A stretch of 64,000 nucleotides of DNA from Demequina sp. TMPB413 (GCF_020447105.2 NZ_CP096184.1:1488001-1552000); one strand, 5' to 3'. Positions 40,496-50,724 are shown, counted from the first letter of the stretch. Numbers and translations are program-made. Notes: a model not told the origin generated them from the sequence alone.

Positions 40496-40996
40496 ATGAG
40501 CTCTGATGAAGCAATCGGCGGTGGAGGCGAAGCCTGTGCGTTGCCGCGTGTCGACCAGGCCCCCGCCGACGACGTCCTCGCCGCGATCCTGGCGCGCTCG
40601 CAAGCTGTCGCGGTCGTGGGAGCATCGCCTGACCCCATGCGCACGTCGCACGCAATCGCCACGTGGCTGATGAACAACACCCCCTACGAGGTGTACCTGG
40701 TCAATCCCTTCGGCGGCGATGCGGATATCGAGGGCCATGGCTTCTACTCCGCGCTGTCGGAACTCCCTGTCGCGCCGGACATCGTGGTGGTTTTCCGCCG
40801 TTCGGCCGACGTGCCACCTGTCGCCGACGCTGCCGTTGAGGCCGACGCGAGCGTGCTGTGGTTGCAGTTGGGGATCGAGAATGCCGAGGCCGCCGCCAGC
40901 GCCGGCGCCGCGGGCCTCGGGGTCGTGCAGAACCGCTGCATCAAGATCGAGTACGCGCGACTGAGGGATCAGATCGAGGCAATCCAGGCCACCTGA
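40496..40996 (+). CDS. CoA-binding domain protein (YccU-like)
   Basis: 166 residues with a Rossmann CoA-binding fold: VAVVGASPDPMRTSHAIATW (about residues 38-57), YEVYLVNPFGG, PDIVVVFRRS and WLQLGIEN. It is like the CoA-binding domain of succinyl-CoA synthetase but without a catalytic partner. Found widely as a single-domain protein of unknown role. The ATG at 40496 is used; no clear RBS precedes it, so a short or leaderless mRNA is possible. Confidence 0.85.
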   Translation: MSSDEAIGGGGEACALPRVDQAPADDVLAAILARSQAVAVVGASPDPMRTSHAIATWLMNNTPYEVYLVNPFGGDADIEGHGFYSALSELPVAPDIVVVFRRSADVPPVADAAVEADASVLWLQLGIENAEAAASAGAAGLGVVQNRCIKIEYARLRDQIEAIQAT

Positions 40997-41077
40997 CGCC
41001 ACCGCATCGAGGTTAGCTTGCGCGTTTCGAAAGACGTGCGCGTAGCAGAAGTGGGCGCCTGATGGCAGTATCGATCC

Positions 41078-42322
41078 ATGACCCTGCCCTCGGGATACCG
41101 CCTCGTAGACCTGCCCTTCTCCCGCCGCGACGAGATGCTCGCGGTCGACCAGTGGGCCTTCGCCATGTCTCACCCAGAAAGCGTCAACACCGGCATTCAC
41201 TCCCAACTCGAGTGGGACCGTTGCCGAGGCATTGAGAATGACAAGGCGGAAGTGGCAGCGGTCCACTCCTCGTACGGGTACACCATGCGTGTGCCAGGTG
41301 GCACCGTCGCGGCATCGGGATTGACGTGGGTGGGGGTACACCCCGGCGAGCGCCGCCGCGGTTTGCTACGCGGAATGATCGATGATCACTTCAAGCGTTC
41401 GCTTGGCCGAGGGGAACCTGTCAGCACATTGACTGCCTCTGAGCCGAAGATCTACCAGCGCTTCGGCTATGGGCTCGCCTGCCCTAGCCTCACCATGACG
41501 ATGCCGCGAGGCGCAACGTTCCGACCCGTACCCGACTCGGAAGATCTCAAGGTCGTCTTCGACGATGCGGACCTGACACGTCACGCCTCTGTGGTGAGGT
41601 CGGTGATAGCCAGGGATCAGCGCCCTGGAACGATGCTCGAGGTGAGCGAGGCCCTTATGGCAGCACAGTTCGCCGATCCTGAGGTGATGCGTGAGGGCCA
41701 AGAGCGCAAGCGCATCATGATCGTCGAGGATGACCAAGGGCCCGCCGCGTTTGCCATTTTCCAGCGCAAGCTCGCATGGGGCGATACGGGAGCCGACGGC
41801 ACCGGCTCAACCTCTCAATGGGCTGCCGCGACCCCTGCTGCGGCACGGCGCTTGTGGTCGGTACTCGCTGACCTTGACCTGCTGTCGTCTTTCACGACGA
41901 GCAATCTGACGATTGACGAACCTGCAATCCTCCTCGCCGACGACGTGCGCGCCCTCGCGTTGAAGGCAAAGGACCACGTGTGGTTGCGGATTCTCGATGT
42001 GCCCGCAGCACTGATGGCACGCACATACCGCTTGGACCTCGACCTTGTGGTCGAGATCGAGGACACCGTCATCCCCGCGAACGCCGGGCGCTGGCGCTTG
42101 TCCGTCACCTCGGGGCAGGCGACCGTCACTCAAGCCGAGCCCGGCGCGACGAGCGACGTCGGCATCGGCATCCAGGACCTCTCGGCGGCCTACCTTGGCG
42201 GGCCGACGATCGACTCGTTCCACCATGCGGGGCTTGTACGCGAGGTGACCGTTGGAGCGGCTAGCCTCTTGAGCGATGCCATGCGGTCAGTGACGGCGCC
42301 GCGCACCTCTTTCTCGTTCTAG
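41078..42322 (+). CDS. Eis-family N-acetyltransferase
   Basis: 414 residues. The N-terminal GNAT domain has the acetyl-CoA site VGVHPGERRRGLLRGMI (about residues 85-101). A second GNAT-like domain and an SCP2-type C-terminal domain follow (DLSAAYLGGPTI). It ends in Phe; in Eis the terminal carboxylate takes part in catalysis. Mycobacterial Eis acetylates aminoglycosides and host proteins. The substrate of this relative is unknown, so no resistance is inferred. Confidence 0.88.
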   Translation: MTLPSGYRLVDLPFSRRDEMLAVDQWAFAMSHPESVNTGIHSQLEWDRCRGIENDKAEVAAVHSSYGYTMRVPGGTVAASGLTWVGVHPGERRRGLLRGMIDDHFKRSLGRGEPVSTLTASEPKIYQRFGYGLACPSLTMTMPRGATFRPVPDSEDLKVVFDDADLTRHASVVRSVIARDQRPGTMLEVSEALMAAQFADPEVMREGQERKRIMIVEDDQGPAAFAIFQRKLAWGDTGADGTGSTSQWAAATPAAARRLWSVLADLDLLSSFTTSNLTIDEPAILLADDVRALALKAKDHVWLRILDVPAALMARTYRLDLDLVVEIEDTVIPANAGRWRLSVTSGQATVTQAEPGATSDVGIGIQDLSAAYLGGPTIDSFHHAGLVREVTVGAASLLSDAMRSVTAPRTSFSF

Positions 42323-42357
42323 TCGGCTGCGCTGACGCGGGTGATCACGCGCTGCGC

Positions 42358-42816
42358 CTACGACCGGTCGCGGCTCGCCTCGTACGCGGCAAGCTGATCG
42401 ATGCGTCGCTGGTGGCGCTCGTCACCCGAGAACGGTTCCGCTAGGAAGGCCTCGACGAGTTCCACCGATTCGGCAAGCGAGTGCTGGCGCCAGCCGATGG
42501 CGAGCACGTTCGCATTGTTGTGCTGCCTGCCAAGCTTCGCCGTGTCGACGTTCCACGCGAGGGCTGCTCGCACCCCAGGCACCTTGTTCGCGGCAATCTG
42601 CTCACCATTGCCTGACCCTCCCAGCACGATGCCAAGGGACCCAGGCTCTGCCACGACGGCCTCGCCCGCCGAGAAGCAAAACGAGGGGTAGTCGTCGAGC
42701 GGGTCGTACTCGAAAGCACCGTGGTCGACAACGTCGTGTCCCTGGTCTGCGAGGTGGGTGAGCAAGTGCTCCTTGAACTCGTAGCCCGCGTGGTCAGCGG
42801 CAAGGTGGATGCGCAT
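42358..42816 (-). CDS. rpiB: Ribose-5-phosphate isomerase B
   Basis: 152 residues. Interconverts ribose 5-phosphate and ribulose 5-phosphate in the pentose phosphate pathway. Signature ADHAGYEFK at the N-terminus, DYPSFCFSAG in place of the usual DYP region, and the anion hole GSGNGEQIAANKVPGVRAAL. Actinobacterial RpiB has Ser in place of the catalytic Cys of the enterobacterial type, as seen in GGSGNG. The ATG at 42816 is the conserved start. Confidence 0.92.
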   Translation of the reverse strand: MRIHLAADHAGYEFKEHLLTHLADQGHDVVDHGAFEYDPLDDYPSFCFSAGEAVVAEPGSLGIVLGGSGNGEQIAANKVPGVRAALAWNVDTAKLGRQHNNANVLAIGWRQHSLAESVELVEAFLAEPFSGDERHQRRIDQLAAYEASRDRS

Positions 42817-42870
42817 GCCCACATCATGCCAGCCGACGAAGGCGCGCCGCGACCCCATGATCGGTCGGAA

Positions 42871-43359
42871 TCACGCGTGTCCGTCCGCTGGATTCAGCTG
42901 CTTGAGCATCTTGATCGCGGTCGTCGCGTAGCCCAGCGATTCGTAGAGCGCCTTGGCGTGCGTATTGAAGCCGAAGACGCTCAAGCCGACGCTGGTGGCG
43001 CCGTGCTGAGCGGCGAGTTTCTCGCCCAACAAGAGGGCTGCGCGTGCGTAGCCCTTGCCGCGGTGAGCCTCATCGACGAACACGTCCCACAGCCACCACT
43101 GTTCGGCAGCACCAGTGGTCGACGGGCCGATCCACAGATAACCGACCCGCTGGTCCTCCTCATCGTGAATCTCCATGAGGTGGTGCCCCGGCAGCGGTCT
43201 GCCACCTGGAAAGTATGTCTCGATGTCGCGTTGGGCCTCAATCTTGGCCTCGGCGGCGTCATGTCCGAGCCTCGCAAGATCAGCTGCGTACTCCTTGGCC
43301 GCGTGAAGCAACCACGCGTCGTACCGCTCGGCGGGCATTGCGGCCAGGGTGACTGCCAT
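42871..43359 (-). CDS. GNAT-family acetyltransferase
   Basis: 162 residues with the GNAT core: LWDVFVDEAHRGKGYARAAL (motif A, about residues 89-108) and the closing NTHAKALYESLGYATTAIKM. The substrate is unknown. It sits 54 bases upstream of rpiB on the same strand. Confidence 0.88.
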   Translation of the reverse strand: MAVTLAAMPAERYDAWLLHAAKEYAADLARLGHDAAEAKIEAQRDIETYFPGGRPLPGHHLMEIHDEEDQRVGYLWIGPSTTGAAEQWWLWDVFVDEAHRGKGYARAALLLGEKLAAQHGATSVGLSVFGFNTHAKALYESLGYATTAIKMLKQLNPADGHA

Positions 43360-43430
43360 AGCGCCACGATAGTCCTCGCCATCAGCGAAACCTCAGCGTG
43401 GCGAGTGGCGACGACACCTAGGGTGGGCTC

Positions 43431-45365
43431 ATGACTCAGCGCGGCATCGACCCCTCGACCCTTTCCCCCACCGTCCGACCCCAGGACGACTTCTTCCGTT
43501 ACGTCAACGGGCCGTGGCTTGACAAGCACAAGATTCCCGACGATCGCGCGGCCGATGGCGCGTTCTACGCGTTGCACGACCAGGCGGAAAAGCAAGTGCG
43601 CGCGATCATCGAGGAATCGCCGCGCGACCAACTCACTGGTGCGCTGTATGCGAGTTTCATGAACACCGACAAAGTCGATCCCGATGGCGCCCAGCCCATC
43701 CAGCCGGATCTGGCCGAGGTGGACGCGGCGACAAGCCACGAGCAACTGGCGGCCACGATGGGCGCGCTCCAGATGTCCGGTGTCGGCGGAGTCGTCGGCT
43801 ACGAAGTGTTCGCCGACAAATCCGAGCCCGACCGCAACGTCGTCTATCTCTTCCAGTCGGGGATTGGCCTTCCCGATGAGGCCTTCTACCGCGAGGACGC
43901 CCACGCAGAGGTGCGCGAGAAGTACGTGGCCCACCTCAAGCGGATGGCGGATCTGACCGCCGTTGACTTCGATGCGGACACCGTCATGGCCGTCGAGACC
44001 GCGATCGCCGCCCACCACTGGGATGTGGTGAAGTCGCGAGAGGCCGACCTCACACACAACCCGACGACGCTCGCGTCACTCGAGGAGACCGCCGGAGGCT
44101 TTCCGTGGCGCAAGTGGGCAGACGCCATCGGCATGCCTGCCGCCGCTCACGACATCCTGATCGCGTACGAACCCAGCTTCTTCGAGGGCTTGAGCACCGT
44201 GTTTCCCGCGACGAGCCTCGAGGACTGGAAGCAGTGGTTGCGCTGGCGCATCGTTGCTTCTCGCGCCGCCTACCTAAGCCAGGAGATCTCGCGAGCGAAC
44301 TTCGAGTTCTATGGCACCGTCCTGTCAGGCGCGCCCCAGCAGCGCGAACGATGGAAGCGCGGCGTCCAGTTCGTGGAGGGCTGCGTTGGCGAACTGGTTG
44401 GCCAGCTGTACGTGGCCAGGCACTTCCCGCCGGAGTACAAGGAAGAGATGGACCTCTTGGTGGCCCACCTCATTGCCGCCTATCGCGAATCCATCACGTC
44501 ACTCGAGTGGATGACCCCCGAGACGCGCCAACGCGCGCTCGCCAAACTCGACACGTTCACCCCCAAGATCGGCTATCCAGAGAAGTGGCGCGACTACTCG
44601 GAGCTCGAAGCGAATGCCGATGACCTCGTCGGCAATGTGAGGGCGTCCTCGCGCTTCGACTCCGCCTGGGAATGGTCGAAGGTCGGCAAGCCAGTGGATC
44701 GCACCGAATGGCTCATGACGCCCCAGACCGTCAACGCGTACTACTTGCAGACGGCCAACGAGATCGTCTTCCCTGCCGCCATTTTGCAACCGCCGTTCTT
44801 CAACCCCGAGGCCGACGCCGCGGTGAACTTTGGCGGCATCGGCGCCGTCATCGGTCACGAGATCGGTCACGGTTTTGACGATCAGGGTTCCAAGTACGAC
44901 GGCACCGGCCGCCTGGACAACTGGTGGACAGAGGCCGACCGCGAGGCGTTCACCGCGCGCGCGCAAGTGCTCATCGAGCAGTACAACGGATACTCCCCAC
45001 TGCAACTAGCCGACGACTACACGGTCAATGGCGCGCTCACGGTTGGCGAGAACATCGGCGACCTCGCAGGCGTCGAAATCGCCCTCAAGGCCCTCAAAAT
45101 CGCGGTAGGCCAGCCCCTTGACGAGTTGCCGCTCATCGACGGACTGACCGCCGTGCAGCGGTACTTCATCGCGTATGCGCTCACCGAACGCACCAAGCGC
45201 AGGGACGAAGCTCTCATGACGCAGATCACGACGGATCCACACTCTCCAGAAGAGTTCAGGATCAACGGCGTCGTGCGCAACATGGACGCCTGGTACGCGG
45301 CCTTCGGCGTGAGCGAAGAGGATGCGTTGTGGCTCGACTCAGAGCGTCGGGTGAGGATTTGGTAG
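43431..45365 (+). CDS. M13-family zinc metallopeptidase (PepO/neprilysin-like)
   Basis: 644-residue endopeptidase. The zinc site HEIGH (His476, His480) lies in VIGHEIGHGFDDQG, with the downstream Glu in GENIGDLAG and the substrate-binding NAYY near TVNAYYLQT. There is no signal peptide, so it should act on peptides in the cytoplasm or leave by another route. N-terminal DDFFRYVNGPWLDKHKIPDD is typical of the family. It stands alone, transcribed away from the GNAT gene. Confidence 0.95.
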   Translation: MTQRGIDPSTLSPTVRPQDDFFRYVNGPWLDKHKIPDDRAADGAFYALHDQAEKQVRAIIEESPRDQLTGALYASFMNTDKVDPDGAQPIQPDLAEVDAATSHEQLAATMGALQMSGVGGVVGYEVFADKSEPDRNVVYLFQSGIGLPDEAFYREDAHAEVREKYVAHLKRMADLTAVDFDADTVMAVETAIAAHHWDVVKSREADLTHNPTTLASLEETAGGFPWRKWADAIGMPAAAHDILIAYEPSFFEGLSTVFPATSLEDWKQWLRWRIVASRAAYLSQEISRANFEFYGTVLSGAPQQRERWKRGVQFVEGCVGELVGQLYVARHFPPEYKEEMDLLVAHLIAAYRESITSLEWMTPETRQRALAKLDTFTPKIGYPEKWRDYSELEANADDLVGNVRASSRFDSAWEWSKVGKPVDRTEWLMTPQTVNAYYLQTANEIVFPAAILQPPFFNPEADAAVNFGGIGAVIGHEIGHGFDDQGSKYDGTGRLDNWWTEADREAFTARAQVLIEQYNGYSPLQLADDYTVNGALTVGENIGDLAGVEIALKALKIAVGQPLDELPLIDGLTAVQRYFIAYALTERTKRRDEALMTQITTDPHSPEEFRINGVVRNMDAWYAAFGVSEEDALWLDSERRVRIW

Positions 45366-45390
45366 TCGCAGCGCTCCGTGAGACGAGCGG

Positions 45391-47778
45391 CTAACGCAGA
45401 GCGCCGAAGTCTGAGGTGAGCGCACGCAATGCGCGCTCTCTGCGGACGAGTTCGCTCGGCCGTCCTCTGCCCTGATCGTTCACGCGGGAGCCTCGGCGCG
45501 CACGCGCGCCGTACGAGGCAGTGACCCGCTCGTCCATGGAGACGGAAAGCATCGTCAGCGCGACGAGAGGGTGGTCTCCCGCCTCGACCGCACCATCACC
45601 GAGCGCTTCCCCTCGAGCCGCTCCGCCGACCACGCGCAAGGAAGGCTCCTTGGCGTTCGGCACCGCTTGCGACGCGGGGCCAGCCATCAGTCCCGTCTCG
45701 GGCCTGCAACCACGCCTGCCGGACTGGCTCTGGCCGACGGCACCTGCGTCTGACGTGACGCACGGCGTAGAGGCGCTGACCGGAGGAGGAGGCATTGCCA
45801 CCCAAGCGGACGCGACCGAAGTCTCCCCGCTATCTGTGGTCACCCGCACGCTCACCCATCCCGGCTCGACGACGCCTGTGTCGACCGTCAGTCTGGCCTC
45901 GGGTGTCTCCACCTCAAAGAACCCATCGCCGTCAAGGTCCCATGCATAGTCGAGGCGTCCGCCGCCGCGCGAGCCCAGAGCGTAAGACCCCTGTGCATTG
46001 AGGTGAAGGCGCTCCCCCGCCGCCACGTACACCCCGCCAGCCCATGCGTGCGGCGCCTGCGCCGCGGTGGCGAGAGCTTCTTTCACGCGCGCGCTGACAA
46101 CGTCCGGCGGTTGGCTCGCATCGACACGCTGAGCGTGGACCGAAGGGACCAGCCCCTGACCTCCGTCCGTCCACCACGCGTCAACCGCCTGCGACTCCAT
46201 GGCGACGTCGCCCACGTGCACCATCTGCGCCGCGGCGTTCCACCGTGACGGGATCCTGACCGATCCGGCCGCGCGCCACGCCTCAGCCGACGAGTGCTTC
46301 ATCGCGGCAAGCGCCTCCGCTGGCGCCGATGACTGCGCAAGAACGCGACGCTCGTGCTTGACGCCGTCGTCCGCCACCCGTTCCTCCACCACATGGATGC
46401 GAGAACCGAGCCACAACGCCGAATCCCGAAGTGCCGACTCCACGGCCGCGCGGGCGCCTGGTGTCTGGTCGAAGACGATCGCCACGTCCCTTGCGGGCGG
46501 GGAGTCGTCGGCGGCGCCAAAATCGCCGTACGTCGCCGCGTAGTCCGCCAGCGCACGATGACCCTCCGGCTTCAGGTGATACCACTCGTCTCGCTCGGTC
46601 GTTTCGAGAAACTCGTACATCCACCTGTCGGGGTTGGCGACGCTCGGCCTGGCATCCGGCTCGTGGCCGCTGAAGAGCTCCGGCACGCCTTCCATGAGCG
46701 TGACGAAGCCATCACCGAATCTCGCGTTCGCCTGAGCAACGGCCTCCCGTTGAGCCTCAAGGCCCTCTCGGGACAGGGCCGCAAGGTGTTCGGCGACGGG
46801 GTAGGAGGCGACTCCGGTGAGACCGACCGATGTGATGCGAAGATCGTCGCTGACCTCGAGGCCTGGATACGCGGCGTAGGCCACCTTTGATTGCCCTTCG
46901 GACTTCTCTTCGATGTGCTCAAACACGGAGAGCAGGTCATCAGCGAACTGCTCGCGCACGTAGGAATGTGCCTCGTCAATTGCTGCCTCGCACGTGCCGG
47001 GGTTCGCGAGAATGAGGCACTCTCGAGCGATGTTCGGGAAGTGCACGTCGTTTCCCCCTGCGGTCATGAGGACCAGGTCAACATCTCTATTCAGGGCATC
47101 GGTTTGGGCAGGCAGCCACCGTTCGCACGCGACCGAGACGCGCATCGAGCCGTCGGGCTGCGGCGCTCTGTTGACCGCGAACGCGAAGTACTCCTCCGTT
47201 CCAGGTGAAGGAATGCATCGAGCCTCGGCGGCGGCCCATTCTTGGTAGAACGCGTCGGTCCGCGGGACGTCCGCCAGCTCCGGTTCCGGGTAGCTCACCA
47301 CCCTGGTGTCGCGCATGGAGCGGTCCGCAATGATCGCGCCCGTTGTCGCCGCAGAGCACGCGCGGTTCAGCAACGTGACTGCGTAACCCTCTTGCGCCAT
47401 GGTTCGCGCGTACTGCTCGCCCCACGTACCCGTGCTCCGCATGCATCGCTCTGGGCCGTAGTACACCGGCCGACCTGATTCGTCTCGCGCACCGTTTCCC
47501 GCCGTGTATGAGTCCCCCAAGAGGAGTACGGTCAATGGTGTAACTTCGGCGGTACGGGCGGCCTCTTCTGGAGCGGAGGCGGCTGCGACCATAGCCGAGA
47601 CAAGGTTTTCGGGGTCGCTCGAAGACCACGCGGCTGAGCCGCCGAAAATGCCGAGCACCGCCACTACCGCGGCGCCGCCGACAGCGTAGATAGCCCGCAA
47701 CGCCCAAACCCCCGAGTCAGGGGCCCCGGGGGGCCCACTTTGACGGTAAGAAAATGCCCCCCAAACCGGTAGCCCCAT
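45391..47778 (-). CDS. Secreted SGNH-hydrolase-type lipase/esterase with C-terminal extension
   Basis: 795 residues at most. A signal-anchor helix (AIYAVGGAAVVAVLGIFGG) precedes the SGNH domain with GDSYTAGNGA (nucleophile Ser), MTAGGNDVHF and the WYHLKPEGHRALADY His block. After about residue 430 come a von-Willebrand-like or unknown domain and a PKD-like segment (LDYAWDLDGDGFFEVETP). A Pro/Ala/Arg-rich tail follows with one more hydrophobic patch. The ATG at 47778 lies within CCCCATTTATGGGG and lacks an RBS; a TTG at about residue 27 is an alternative start. Confidence 0.75.
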   Translation of the reverse strand: MGLPVWGAFSYRQSGPPGAPDSGVWALRAIYAVGGAAVVAVLGIFGGSAAWSSSDPENLVSAMVAAASAPEEAARTAEVTPLTVLLLGDSYTAGNGARDESGRPVYYGPERCMRSTGTWGEQYARTMAQEGYAVTLLNRACSAATTGAIIADRSMRDTRVVSYPEPELADVPRTDAFYQEWAAAEARCIPSPGTEEYFAFAVNRAPQPDGSMRVSVACERWLPAQTDALNRDVDLVLMTAGGNDVHFPNIARECLILANPGTCEAAIDEAHSYVREQFADDLLSVFEHIEEKSEGQSKVAYAAYPGLEVSDDLRITSVGLTGVASYPVAEHLAALSREGLEAQREAVAQANARFGDGFVTLMEGVPELFSGHEPDARPSVANPDRWMYEFLETTERDEWYHLKPEGHRALADYAATYGDFGAADDSPPARDVAIVFDQTPGARAAVESALRDSALWLGSRIHVVEERVADDGVKHERRVLAQSSAPAEALAAMKHSSAEAWRAAGSVRIPSRWNAAAQMVHVGDVAMESQAVDAWWTDGGQGLVPSVHAQRVDASQPPDVVSARVKEALATAAQAPHAWAGGVYVAAGERLHLNAQGSYALGSRGGGRLDYAWDLDGDGFFEVETPEARLTVDTGVVEPGWVSVRVTTDSGETSVASAWVAMPPPPVSASTPCVTSDAGAVGQSQSGRRGCRPETGLMAGPASQAVPNAKEPSLRVVGGAARGEALGDGAVEAGDHPLVALTMLSVSMDERVTASYGARARRGSRVNDQGRGRPSELVRRERALRALTSDFGALR

Positions 47779-47939
47779 TTATGGGGTATTTCCGAATCGT
47801 GTGGCGCATCTCACAACGTGCTGGCAGTCGCCCGTCACCGCAGGTTCGTGGTGCCGGCAAGGTCCATGGGAGGGGTGGGCGCGCCAGGTCATAGGGCGGC
47901 GCTGAGCCTGAGTTGCCGAGTCGTGGCACACTGTGGGCC

Positions 47940-48422
47940 GTGAATCCTGACTCGGCTCTCCCTTCAATCGCGTTCTTCGAGCCTCGCATTCCCGAGAACA
48001 CCGGGGCGGCCATCCGACTGTCAGCCTGCACAGGAGCGCCCTTGAGGCTCATCGAACCGCTGGGGTTCTCGCTGGAAGAGTCGCGCTTGAGGCGCGCCGG
48101 ACTCGACTACCACGACCTCGCGACGGTCACCATCCATGCGTCGTTCGCCGCGCTGTGTGAAGAACTGCCAGACGCGAGAGTCTTCGCCTTCACGGGTCAG
48201 GCTCAGACCCGCTTCACCGAAGTCGACTACGCACCGGGCGACGTGTTGCTTTTCGGACCGGAACCCACTGGCCTACCTGCAGAGGTGCTGAGCCACCCAC
48301 GCATCACCCAGTCGGTGCGCATTCCGATGCTCCCGCAGCGCCGTTCGCTCAACCTGTCCAACTCGGCGGCGATCGCGATCTACGAGGCCGCCAGGCAGTT
48401 GGGCTTCACCGGCCAGGTGTAG
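47940..48422 (+). CDS. trmL: tRNA (cytidine/uridine-2'-O-)-methyltransferase TrmL
   Basis: 160-residue SpoU/TrmH-type knotted methyltransferase that modifies the wobble base 34 of tRNA-Leu. Motifs: PRIPENTGAAIRLSACTGA, LLFGPEPTGLP and IPMLPQRRSLNLSNSAAIAI. The GTG at 47940 matches the conserved N-terminus. It has no RBS, and a CACACT-like -10 lies just upstream, so a leaderless transcript is likely. Confidence 0.92.
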   Translation: MNPDSALPSIAFFEPRIPENTGAAIRLSACTGAPLRLIEPLGFSLEESRLRRAGLDYHDLATVTIHASFAALCEELPDARVFAFTGQAQTRFTEVDYAPGDVLLFGPEPTGLPAEVLSHPRITQSVRIPMLPQRRSLNLSNSAAIAIYEAARQLGFTGQV

Positions 48423-48512
48423 GGGCGCGGCCCGTGGCGAACGGCTCCAGCGTCTGAAGTGCCCTGGTTGAGGTCGTGGACGCTCGGCCCCAGCCCCAGC
48501 CGCGGCAACATT

Positions 48513-48585
48513 GCCCAGCCCCAGCAACGCAGACCCAGCAATGCAGGCCCAGCCCCAGCAACGCAGACCCAGCAACGCAGGCCCA
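48513..48585. repeat. 34-bp tandem repeat, two copies plus partial
   Basis: Units at 48513-48546 and 48547-48580 begin GCCCAGCCCCAGCAACGCAG and differ at one base. A third starts at 48581. The repeat fills the gap between the convergent trmL and ABC-transporter genes. Confidence 0.85.
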
Positions 48586-50499
48586 CTAGTCGAGTTGTTG
48601 CGCCGCCAATCGTGCGTAGAGCCCGCCGGCAGCCACGAGCTCCGAGTGGGTGCCCGTCTCCACGATGCGCCCGCCGTCGACCACGTGGATGACGTCGGCA
48701 TCGGCGACGGTCGAGAGCCGGTGAGCAACCACCAGCGTGGTGCGCCCCTTGGCGGCCCTGTCGAGCGCGACCTGAACGACCCTCTCACTCACCGTGTCGA
48801 GCGCACTCGTCGCCTCGTCAAGGAGCAAGACCGGCGGATCCTTGAGCAGCACCCTCGCGATGGCGATGCGCTGCTTCTCGCCGCCCGACAATCGGTACCC
48901 TCGCTCGCCGACCACGGTGTCGTAGCCGTGCTCGAAACCCACGATGGTCTCGTGGATGTTTGCGGCCGCGCAGGCCTGCTCGAGCTCGTCATCCGTGGCA
49001 TCCGGCTTGGCGTACCGGAGATTCTCGGCGATCGTCGCGTGGAACAGATACGTCTCTTGAGTCACCACGCCCACCTGCTCGACCACAGACTCCGCCACCA
49101 AGGCGCGCACGTCCTCGCCCGCGAACCGCACCTCGCCCGACGTCGCTTCGTGCAGTCGCGCCGCGAGGTACACAATCGTGGTCTTGCCAGCGCCAGAGGG
49201 CCCCACAAAGGCGTGGGTCTGGCCAGGCTGCGCTGTGAAGGAGACTCCGTCGAGCGTCGGCGTCGAGTCCTCCTTGGCATCGGGGTAGCGAAAGCTGACG
49301 TCGCGAAACTCGATCGCACCCAAGGGGCCGGGGGCGTCGGAAACGTCGCGAGCGTCGTCTCTATCCGCGATGGCCGGAGTGAGGTCGAGGTACTCGAAGA
49401 TGCGCGCAAAGAGTGCCCGCGACGTCTGGATCTCGAGTGCGACCCTCATGAGCGCCATCAGCGGGAAGAGCAGTCTCGCCTGGATCGTCGTGAAGGCGAC
49501 AACGGTACCTGCGGAGATCGCCTCGCCGCCCGACTGCCCGCTCCTGGCCAACAGCCAGCCTGCGGCCAGGTAGATGACGGCAGGCACCGAAGACATGATG
49601 ACGGTGACTAAGCCAAAGAACCACTGCCCGCTCATGGCCTGCTGGACTTGGAGCCGGATGAGATTGCGGTTCTCGGCGGCGTAGCGCGCTGACTCGAGGC
49701 GCTGGCGGTTGTAGACCTTGCTGAGCAGAATGCCGCTCACGGATAGCGTCTCTTGAGTGATCGAGGTCATCTCCGACAGGGATTCCTGGGTGCGCGCGGC
49801 GATCCTTTGCCGCACCAGGCCCACGCGCCTTTGCGCCACCACGAGCGCGGGCATCAGGATCACGGCGAGCAGGGTGAGGCGCCAATCGAGCACGATCATT
49901 GCGACGAGCGAGGCCACCACCGTGGCCGTGTTGCCCACGATGCTCGAGACGAAGGTGGTGAGCACGCCCGCGACTCCGCCGACGTCGTTTTGGAGCCGCG
50001 ACTGGATGACGCCGGTCTTGGTACGGGTGAAGAACGCGAGTTCCATGCGTTGCAGGCGGTCGAAGAGGGTGACGCGCAGGTCCCCGGTCACCTTGTTGCC
50101 GACGGTCGACGTCACCCAGGTTTGCCACACCCCCAAACCGGCCGACGCAACAAAGATCGCAATCATCAGGCCAACGAGCTCCGTTAGCAGCCCCAGCCGC
50201 GGGCCCGCGATGCCGCCCACACCGTCTGAGGGAAAGAGCGCCTGGTCAAAGATGCGCTGCACGATGAGCGGTGGCACCACCGTGGCCGCAGAGGTCGCCA
50301 GCACGAGCACGGCCGTGAGCACGAGTTGTGGCCGGTACGGCACAAACAAGGCGCCGACGCGTCGCCACAAGTGCGGGATTTCTGGTGCGGCGGCGTTCTC
50401 GGCGCGCAAAGCGTCGGGGTCGGCCCCAGAGGTCAGCCCTCGACCGCGCATGCCCCCGCCGGTGGCGGCGCGGCGCGAGCCAGCAGGCGGGTGGGACAT
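48586..50499 (-). CDS. ABC exporter, fused permease and ATPase
   Basis: 637 residues. An N-terminal six-helix exporter domain (about 55-340) is followed by a nucleotide-binding domain with Walker A GPSGAGKTTI, signature LSGGEKQRIAIARVLL, Walker B PVLLLDEATSALD and the H-loop VAHRLSTV. This half-transporter should work as a dimer and export a lipid, peptide or drug. The ATG at 50499 is used; a GTG lies two codons upstream. Just upstream (50520-50720) are G-rich low-complexity repeats and no gene. Confidence 0.92.
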   Translation of the reverse strand: MSHPPAGSRRAATGGGMRGRGLTSGADPDALRAENAAAPEIPHLWRRVGALFVPYRPQLVLTAVLVLATSAATVVPPLIVQRIFDQALFPSDGVGGIAGPRLGLLTELVGLMIAIFVASAGLGVWQTWVTSTVGNKVTGDLRVTLFDRLQRMELAFFTRTKTGVIQSRLQNDVGGVAGVLTTFVSSIVGNTATVVASLVAMIVLDWRLTLLAVILMPALVVAQRRVGLVRQRIAARTQESLSEMTSITQETLSVSGILLSKVYNRQRLESARYAAENRNLIRLQVQQAMSGQWFFGLVTVIMSSVPAVIYLAAGWLLARSGQSGGEAISAGTVVAFTTIQARLLFPLMALMRVALEIQTSRALFARIFEYLDLTPAIADRDDARDVSDAPGPLGAIEFRDVSFRYPDAKEDSTPTLDGVSFTAQPGQTHAFVGPSGAGKTTIVYLAARLHEATSGEVRFAGEDVRALVAESVVEQVGVVTQETYLFHATIAENLRYAKPDATDDELEQACAAANIHETIVGFEHGYDTVVGERGYRLSGGEKQRIAIARVLLKDPPVLLLDEATSALDTVSERVVQVALDRAAKGRTTLVVAHRLSTVADADVIHVVDGGRIVETGTHSELVAAGGLYARLAAQQLD

Positions 50500-50600
50500 G
50501 AGCACAGCCTAGGCGGGGCGCAATCTGGGGCGCGGCACGATTCGCCGCGGGCGTAGCGGGCACGGCTGGCGTAGCTGACGTCGGGCGCGTTGGCTGAAGT

Positions 50601-50666
50601 GGGGGGCGGTGGCTGGCGGGGGGGGCGGTGGCTGGCGTGGGGGGGGCGGTGGCTGGCGTGCCTGGC
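50601..50666. repeat. G-rich short tandem repeat (about 21 bp, three copies)
   Basis: GGGGGCGGTGGCTGGCG recurs at about 50602, 50623 and 50645, followed by shorter CTGGCGT units to about 50700. It lies between the ABC gene and the hypothetical gene at 50725. Confidence 0.7.
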
Positions 50667-50724
50667 GTAGCTGGCGTTGGGTGCGCGGCAGGCGTAGTGG
50701 GCGGTGGCAGGCCGTCGCGCCGTG